DNA from: Candidatus Scatomonas pullistercoris
GTDB taxonomy: Bacteria; Bacillota; Clostridia; Lachnospirales; Lachnospiraceae
Length of the DNA: 64,000 nt
Reading direction: 5' to 3'
NCBI GenBank assembly: GCA_018713515.1
Contig: DVOO01000013.1
Coordinates: 85,292 to 149,291 of the forward strand
In this document: in pieces, positions 57,406 through 64,000 of the stretch
Layout: each line of letters begins with the position of its first letter
Position numbering within the stretch: the stretch's first letter is position 1
The notes under the pieces: generated by a model
What the model was told of the DNA's origin: nothing
Database searches by the model: none
The model's input: the letters and a program-made list of their open reading frames with translations, nothing else
Made by a program: the position numbers and the translations under genes

Positions 57406-58623
57406 TTAGGGCCTCTGCTCTTCTGTTTCAAAAAGCCCCAGCGCTCTGTACCGCCGCTTCCGCTCCCCGGCCTGCCGCAGGATCTGTCCCGGATGCACCG
57501 GCGGCCGCTTTCCTCTGGCCACCCGGATCAGATATCTGCCTCCCAGAAAGATCCAGCCCGGAGGCAGCAGCAGGGGAAACTTTCCAGCCGCCGGCCAGCG
57601 CCGGCGGACCATCTCGTTCATGGAACGGATCAGCTGTCCGCCCATGGATTTCCGGCTGACCATCCGCTTCTCCTGACTGGCGATCAGCAGGGACTCATAA
57701 AACCGTCCCTCCTGCTTCCGCCCGAAATTCCCGCTGTCCCCGATTTCCTCCATGAGGGCCTCTGTGATCCGCCGGTCCGGCTCCCCGGCCCAGGCCTTTG
57801 GGGGACAGCCCAGATACCGCACCGCCGTCTGGGTCAGGGTCCTGGCAAACCGCCACAATCCCACCGCCTTCAGCTTCTCCTCAAAAAGTTCCCGGAACTC
57901 CTCATCCGAAAAACCGGCGGCAAAAACCGCCCAGTCGCAGAGATGCCTAAGGCCCAGCCCCTCCCCCAGCAAATGCTGGTTGGTGTGGAGCAGCAGATTC
58001 AGCCCGTGGTGAAAGTGAGAAGGCACCCGGACCCCTCCCCCCTCTACCGGAATCTCCCGGGACTCCTCCAGGATCCCCTCCAGGTAACCCCGGACCCGCT
58101 TTCCCGGCTCTCCCCAGGGAATCCCTCCCACCGCAAAGTGGAGCTCCATCTCCGTCCGCTCCCGGACATAGGCCCGGTGATGCACATGGGTATCATTCTC
58201 CAGCAAAAACCCGTCCCCCTCCAGCACCCGGCCGGCCCGGTCCAGATCCTCCGGCTTCACCAGAAGGTCCACATCCCCCATAATCCGGTCCTCCGGCCGG
58301 GGATAATAAGCCGCGGAAGCGCAGCCTTTCAGGATCACGTAAGGAATCCCGGCCTTTTCCATACTTCCGCCCAGCGCCCCGTGCTCCCAGGAAACCTGCA
58401 GATTATGAAAAGCATCTCCCACTGCGGCCTGCCCCCAGTCTTTGCGCACCGCCTCCGGCAGAAAATCCATATTGCATACCTGATTCCATCCGTGGACCGT
58501 CACCGTCTGCCGCCGGCACTCCTGAAACACCTGCTCCCAGTCCACATCCTCCTGAATCCTCCGACCGGCCTGAAACAGCTCGTTGGCCAGCAGATCCAGC
58601 ACCGTCTCTCTGATCCGATCCAT
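57406..58623 (-). CDS. Nucleotidyltransferase family protein (NTP_transf_5-like)
   Basis: AGIPYVILKGCASAAYYPRPEDRIMGDVDLLVKPEDLDRAGRVLEGDGF; THVHHRAYVRERTEMELHF. Confidence 0.8.
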   Translation of the reverse strand: MDRIRETVLDLLANELFQAGRRIQEDVDWEQVFQECRRQTVTVHGWNQVCNMDFLPEAVRKDWGQAAVGDAFHNLQVSWEHGALGGSMEKAGIPYVILKGCASAAYYPRPEDRIMGDVDLLVKPEDLDRAGRVLEGDGFLLENDTHVHHRAYVRERTEMELHFAVGGIPWGEPGKRVRGYLEGILEESREIPVEGGGVRVPSHFHHGLNLLLHTNQHLLGEGLGLRHLCDWAVFAAGFSDEEFRELFEEKLKAVGLWRFARTLTQTAVRYLGCPPKAWAGEPDRRITEALMEEIGDSGNFGRKQEGRFYESLLIASQEKRMVSRKSMGGQLIRSMNEMVRRRWPAAGKFPLLLPPGWIFLGGRYLIRVARGKRPPVHPGQILRQAGERKRRYRALGLFETEEQRP

Positions 58624-58656
58624 GAACGCCTCCTGAAGGGTATATTTTCTGGCATC

Positions 58657-58685
58657 AGTATATAAAATAATTCATATTTTTTCAA
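58657..58685 (-). promoter_or_regulatory. Sigma-A-type promoter of the nucleotidyltransferase-HK-RR operon
   Basis: Minus strand TTGAAA-N17-TATACT. Confidence 0.55.
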
Positions 58686-58827
58686 TACCTGCTGATCGGG
58701 GAGGCAAAACGGAGACGATAAGGCCTCTCTACCTTTACTCATGTCTGCATATATATAGCAGCCTAATAAATGCAAAGGATACAGCGATTCTAAAATACTC
58801 TTATTTCCCGCATTAATGCTCAAGATG

Positions 58828-59840
58828 CTATGCAAAATCCTCCAGATAGCCTGCATCATCAAATTTCAACTCATAAGGTTCACTAAGGATTTCTATATCG
58901 GCCGCACTCTCCATTTCGCTTCTCATACTTTCAGAAACTTCAAATTCATTTAAAGAAAGCGTATCACGAATTCTTACTACTCGCGCCTGGTCGTAATTTA
59001 TTTTGGTACATGTTCTAATTGCCACCCGTATGGCATCGAAATCGTTATTTTGATACATGGGGATTTTTCCTCCGTCAATCATAGTATTTGTAGTAAGATT
59101 GACCCAAGTTCCTTCCCAATCCACCTGATTCAAGCAATTTCTGGTTGTAATATCTGCCAATCCCAGCCCACAGGCATTATGATGGCTTTCTTCTGTCAAT
59201 CCGCGGATCATTAACCGTTTGGTATGAAAATCATCTTTAAAATAGGGCATGAACCCTCTTCCCGTCACATTAGGGTCCGCTCCTTCTCCAGAAATATTTT
59301 TCCCGATCCGATCAACAATCAAAAGATCTATATAATCAAATTTAAATCGCGGAAACCTTCTCTTGGCAATGGCAAGCATTTGCTTATCCCCTTCAATTAT
59401 TTCATTCTTTGAAAAAACCATGAGGTCAGATATTTTATCGTAAGCATTCTGTACGACTCCCACCCCAAGTACCACCGGCATTCGTTCCAGAAAAACTTTC
59501 GCTACTTTCGGGATTCGCTGGGCAAATGTATCAAATCCCTGCTTATGGAACCAAGAACATCCGATATGCTTGGCAAGTCCTATCGCGATCATTTTTAATA
59601 GTCCGCTTTCATGCTCTCCCTTAAAATCCGTGTGAGGCTTCACTTTATTATAAATGATAATCCCATCAGCTTCTGCCGCATATTTATCACAATAAACCGG
59701 AGTGCCGACATTATCATCGATATTACCGATCTGTACCACATCCATAGAAGCAAGAATCGGCACCTGCATAGATTCCTGTGTAATTCCGTATCCTTTTAAA
59801 ACCTCAAGATTTCCCTCTACACAACCGGAACCATGGCTTG
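58828..59840 (-). pseudogene. LarA-like (DUF2088) gene lacking its 5' part
   Basis: Track ORF MQVPILASMDVV...; hand translation upstream in the same frame gives SEPSHGSGCVEGNLEVLKGYGITQES, matching the internal GSHG...EVL.GYGI region of the family, with no N-terminal ~100 aa or start codon. Confidence 0.6.
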
Positions 59841-60954
59841 GTTCAGAACGACTCCCGGAAACAACTCCGCCATCGGACGCATTGCCGTAAGACCCAGACT
59901 TTTTACTACCGCCCGCAAAGTATCTCCTCCTGTACAGAACAAAGTAGGATAAATTCCGCTATCCAGAATCTGTTTCGTCACCATAGCCAGTCCGTCAGCA
60001 ATCTTTTCTCCTCTGGAAATCTCCCCCATATCTGCTCCTGCTGCATTCTCCTCTTGTTCCACATCCAAAATTAATGCTTTTTTTTCTGAACATATTGCAG
60101 CCCAGTGCTTTGCACATCTGCAGAGTTCTTCTTTGTCAAATTTTTCCAAATCCAGAAGCATCTTTTTTTTGAGACTTATCCTCTCCATCCCCTTCTGGCC
60201 AGCTGATGTAACCTGCCTGACTGTCGCCGGATGAATGCTTCCGCATACAGCTAACAAAACCGGACTCATGCTTCTAATTTCATTCTTTTTTCCGTTTTTA
60301 TAAACATTTCCCGCTAATGCTCTGGCAAATCCCGCACATCCGGCGTAACTCCTAACGCCATGCTTCATGCTCCATTTTGCTATCTGATCCAAATCCGAAT
60401 ATGTATCTGCATCTGCGATTAATATACCTTTTCTCTTCTCCAACGTTTCCAACGCATTTTTATCTGTTTCATAAGTTTTTACATTGGAGGTTTCATGTAT
60501 AATCTCCGCTACAGAAGAATGACGTACGGGTTCAAATAAATCTTTGCCGAAAACACTTTCTGCTACAGGAATACCATCTATCAACTGTATTCCTTTTCTG
60601 GTAAAGCGCTTCATTTCCGGGTAAGCCGGCGCGAATATCAAATTATCGTCTTCCCAATTTTCCAACAAAGCCTGTAGTTCTATGCCTACGTTTCCTCTTA
60701 GGGCTGAATCCGTTTTTTTGTAGATTCCGGCAATGCCGTTTTTTCTTGCCCATTGCACAGTCTTTTTTATAAGGGAATACGCCTCCTGTGGAGATTTATG
60801 CCGGGTTTCCGCATCGTAGATCATCACTGCGCATTCTGGTAACTCCATGCTTTTCAATTCCAACAATACATAAACCTCTATACCAGAAACTCGCAAATTG
60901 AATCCCTGTATCCAGAGCACCTGTAAAATCATCTGCGATCACTAACAGCTTCAT
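59817..60954 (-). pseudogene. Four-carbon acid sugar kinase family gene with an N-terminal frameshift and truncated C-terminus
   Basis: MKLLVIADDFTGALDTGIQFA (start 60954) is +1 shifted relative to VSGIEVYVLLELKSMELPECAVMIYDAETRH... of ORF 59817-60932; C-terminus ends shortly after LCTGGDTL..ELFPGVVLNQA. Confidence 0.7.
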
Positions 60955-61120
60955 AATCGTTTCATCCTTAAACAAACATGATAATCTTTTTCTCTGCAGC
61001 AAAGAAAATGCGCCCTTAAAAAGTCAGCATTTTTAATAAATATCTTTTCTTTTCGCCGTAACTTTTGTATAATAATAGCAATTCCTTAGCAATCCAGCAA
61101 GAAATCTACCTGCAAATTGC

Positions 61121-61185
61121 GTTTCACTTTGAAACATTCTGATATTTTTTTCATTCTCACTTTAAAATATGTTTTATTTTAAAAC
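61121..61185 (+). promoter_or_regulatory. Two related dyads 50 bp apart upstream of the PrpR-type regulator
   Basis: GTTTCA CTT TGAAAC (61121-61135) and GTTTTA TTT TAAAAC (61171-61185). Confidence 0.5.
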
Positions 61186-61232
61186 ACTTTTTGGCAATAT
61201 CACAACTAATTATCGTTTAGGAGGCATTTACT

Positions 61233-63028
61233 ATGGCACAAAAAAAATCCGCGTCCTGGCTATAGCACCTTACAGATCTATGGCCAAGCAACTTGCTTCT
61301 GTAGTAAAGGAATTCCCCGACATCGAACTCACAATTCATGTAGGCGACCGCGAAGAAGGTATCCGCCTTGCTCAGGAAAATTATCATTCCAATTACGACA
61401 TGATTCTTTCTCGAGGAGGTACCGCCACTCTTTTGCACAGCACGGTTTCTCTACCCATTATTGAAATTGAAACCTCCGCCTATGACATTCTTTCCATCCT
61501 AAAATTAGCCTATCTACCCAGCCAGAAAACTGCTATTTTAGGGTATCCGAATATAACAAAAAAATTTAAAGCTGTCTGCAGTCTTCTGGACTACGACATT
61601 GCACTTTATGAAATTGATTCAGAGGAAAATTTAAATAAGATTTTTGCAGATATTGTAGAAAAAAAATTTGAAACGATCATCGGAGATGTTGCCGGTTATA
61701 CGGCTGCACACAGATTCGGCATCCGATCTTACTTGATTACATCCAGCGATGAAAGTATCCGACAGGCTTTTAAAAGCCTCAGCACCTTCTATCAAATGAA
61801 TCAGCAGCTGACTAATGATAACCAATTTTTTAAAACTCTTCTCCAGAGTAAAATGACCAACACGATTGTCCTTGCGCTGGACGGCCGTTTGATCTATACC
61901 AATAACACGGATAATAATACGCAAAGCCTTTTACAGATTCTTCGGGAAAAACTGCATGTTATGGATTTTTCAGAAAATATGCGGCTTCATTTTCAAACGC
62001 AGAATACCATCTACAAAGTGTACACCCGCACAGTTACTGACAAAGAAAACACCTACATAGCCTTCGACTACACAGTAAGCCGTGTTATCAAAAATTCACA
62101 AAGTGGGATCAATTACTACAACGCAGATGAAATAGAAAAAATATACGCAGGCAGTATATACGGAAGACTCGGCATCTCCGCATCTTATCTGGATCAGCTT
62201 CATCAGTTAAGCAAACTTGAAAATCCGGTTTTTCTCACAGGAGAATATGGTCTGGGAAAATCTTATTTTGCAATGTTGCTCTACCTGAAAAGCCCATATA
62301 CCAGCAGTACATATGTCCATATCAATTCTGATCTTATTGATGACAAATCCTGGTCTTTCTTGATAGAGAATCACCGTTCTCCTTTATGCGGAACAGACAG
62401 CACTATCTGCTTTTCCGATGTTGATTCCCTTTCAGAAAACAGACAGACAGAACTTCTGTCTTACATCCTGGCCAGTCAAGTATTTAAACACAATCGGGTT
62501 ATTTTCTCTTTTTCTGAATCGCCGGATCACGAAATAACCGAGATTGCTATGCATTATAAAAACAAGCTGCACTGTGACGCAATGTCTCTAACTCCTTTGC
62601 GGGACAACCCTGAAGCCATAAAAAACATGGCTACATTATACTTAAACTGGCTGAATATTCACGGAGATAAAGCTATCCACAGCTTTGCTCCGGCAGCTTT
62701 GGATTTACTGTCCGCCTATTCATGGCCTCAGAATTTTTTTCAATTTCAAAAAGTGCTAAACAGCAGTTATAGTAATGCGCCAGGAGATATAATCTCCGAA
62801 AGCACAGTACAGATAGCTCTTACTGATGAAAAAAAAATAGTTACCATCAGTTCCGGCACCAATGAATCTGCGCACGCTGCCATTGATCTCACAGAGTCTC
62901 TGGAAGAAATCACACAAAAAATCGTCAAGCAGGTCCTGGAAAACTGCGGCGGAAATCATACCCAGACCGCTCGGAGCCTGAAAATCAGCCGCGCAACACT
63001 CTGGAGAATGCTAAAGGAATCTTCCTAA
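61233..63028 (+). CDS. PrpR-N/AAA/Fis-type regulator; best start codon (ATG 61233) is out of frame by a poly-A tract
   Basis: PrpR_N-like RVLAIAPYRSMAKQLASVVKEFPDIELTIHVGD..; degenerate AAA FLTGEYGLGKSYFAMLL; C-terminal Fis HTH ENCGGNHTQTARSLKISRATLWRMLKE. Track ORF runs 61169-63028. Confidence 0.75.
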
Positions 63029-63054
63029 GCCAAATCATCCGGAAAATCCTATCC

Positions 63055-63225
63055 ACCTCCAATCATGTGGCGTTCCAGGCAGACCACTCCAAAATCGGGG
63101 TGCCCTGCCTGGTGCGGATCTGCCGGATGGACAAACATTTTACATTGATAACCGATCAGAACACCGATAAAAATATTTTAAACAATTATAAAAAGGCCGG
63201 CGCGGAAATCGTTGTGTGCAGTTAA
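63055..63225 (+). pseudogene. DeoR-family regulator C-terminal remnant
   Basis: Hand translation: NHVAFQADHSKIGVPCLVRICRMDKHFTLITDQNTDKNILNNYKKAGAEIVVCS*. Confidence 0.65.
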
Positions 63226-63245
63226 AAAAATCGGAGGAACAGACA

Positions 63246-63860
63246 ATGAAATTTGATGTAAACAAGCTGAAATGGACTAGACAGCCGGAAAACTATACAA
63301 TCTCTCAGGACCGCATCGAAATCGTGACAAAGCCGTATACAGACCTTTGGCAGCGCACGTATTATCATTTCCGCAATGATAACGCTCCGGTACTCCAAAT
63401 ATCTTTAGAAGATAAATATTTCTCTTTTGTAGTCAAAACTGACTTTACCGAAAGCCACCACCGCTTTGACCAGTGCGGTGTGGTGCTGTACCTGGACAGT
63501 GAAAACTGGCTCAAAGGCTCGATTGAATACGAAAACGAACGTTTTCAGCATTTGGGCAGTGTCGTAACAAATCACGGTTACTCGGACTGGGCAACCACAG
63601 AAATTCCAGCCACTGTTAAATCTATGTGGTACCGCCTGAGCCGCCGGGAAGATGATTTCTGTATTGAGTGTTCCGATGACGGCATCTCATTCCATCAGAT
63701 GCGCATCTGTCACCTCCATGAGGCGGCGGAAACCGTTCGAATCGGCATTTATGCCTGCAGCCCGGAAAATTCTTCCTTCCGCGCTGTTTTTACAGATATG
63801 GAACTGACAGAATGCAAATGGATGGCGCATGACGGGCAAAAACCAGATGAAGAAGTTTGA
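63246..63860 (+). CDS. DUF1349 domain-containing protein
   Basis: MKFDVNKLKWTRQPENYTISQDRIEIVTKPYTDLWQRTYYHFRNDNAPVL...FDQCGVVLYLDSENWLKGSIEYENERFQHLGSVVTNHGYSDWA. Confidence 0.88.
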   Translation: MKFDVNKLKWTRQPENYTISQDRIEIVTKPYTDLWQRTYYHFRNDNAPVLQISLEDKYFSFVVKTDFTESHHRFDQCGVVLYLDSENWLKGSIEYENERFQHLGSVVTNHGYSDWATTEIPATVKSMWYRLSRREDDFCIECSDDGISFHQMRICHLHEAAETVRIGIYACSPENSSFRAVFTDMELTECKWMAHDGQKPDEEV

Positions 63861-63918
63861 TTTCCATGTTGAGCCTGTGAAGAAAAGTCTGTAAATAGGA
63901 TTCTTCTATGATAAGAAC

Positions 63919-63958
63919 GGGTGAAAGGCTTGAAAAATAAGCTTTTCACCCTTGTTTT
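63919..63958 (+). terminator. Terminator downstream of the DUF1349 gene
   Basis: GGGTGAAAGGCTT gaaaaat AAGCTTTTCACCC TTGTTTTA. Confidence 0.8.
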
Positions 63959-64000
63959 ATATATACCATCCGTTTGATGGCATGTCAATAACAGGCGGCT

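Noticed and set aside
55721-58665. Long plus-strand ORFs (562 and 435 aa) opposite HK and nucleotidyltransferase genes
   Set aside because: Antisense shadows with His/Gln/Pro-rich nonsense composition.
61169-61232. Use of ATG 61169 as true start of the PrpR-type regulator
   Set aside because: It overlaps the 61171-61185 dyad, lacks a ribosome binding site, and would place the strong GGAGG inside the coding region.

Overview
The window is about 64 kb of bacterial chromosome. Gene content (asd, argH, queH, ilvA, ftsY, smc, rnc, acpP, plsX, rpmF, cysK/metY, galKTM, LCP, a Spo0A-C-like domain) suggests a Firmicute of the class Clostridia, plausibly Lachnospiraceae; this is inference, since no search was run. 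The left ~45 kb is mostly housekeeping genes of moderately high GC, with many long spurious antisense ORFs in the supplied track. The most interesting region is 45.0-58.7 kb on the minus strand. It holds two adjacent operons: (i) NTP_transf_5-like nucleotidyltransferase, 7TM/DISM-type sensor kinase, and a response regulator with an OmpR/SARP-like output domain; (ii) PqqD-like protein, radical SAM/SPASM protein, a 118-aa orphan ORF, HprK-like kinase, a previously uncalled ~51-aa ORF, ABC exporter, DUF5011-like protein, two Wzz/BY-kinases with Tyr-rich tails, and a CpsB-type phosphatase, with no glycosyltransferase genes. Between the operons lies an array of five elements spaced exactly 53 bp apart. 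The promoter of operon (ii) carries two direct repeats (11-bp period) 8 bp from a -10 box, the layout expected for SARP-type activation. An AT-rich ~750-bp segment covers the 118-aa ORF and the abutting ends of both neighbours, suggesting cassette exchange. The right end (58.8-63.9 kb) is AT-rich and looks decaying: a truncated LarA-like gene, a frameshifted four-carbon acid sugar kinase, a PrpR-type regulator with a poly-A frameshift next to its best start codon, and a DeoR remnant. Other points: a stand-alone Spo0A DNA-binding-domain protein with upstream GTCGAAT repeats, a sigma-70-like protein lacking region 4, a clear Rrf2-type operator overlapping a consensus promoter upstream of cysK, a DDE-less ISL3-type protein, and a perfect 23-bp hairpin repeat.
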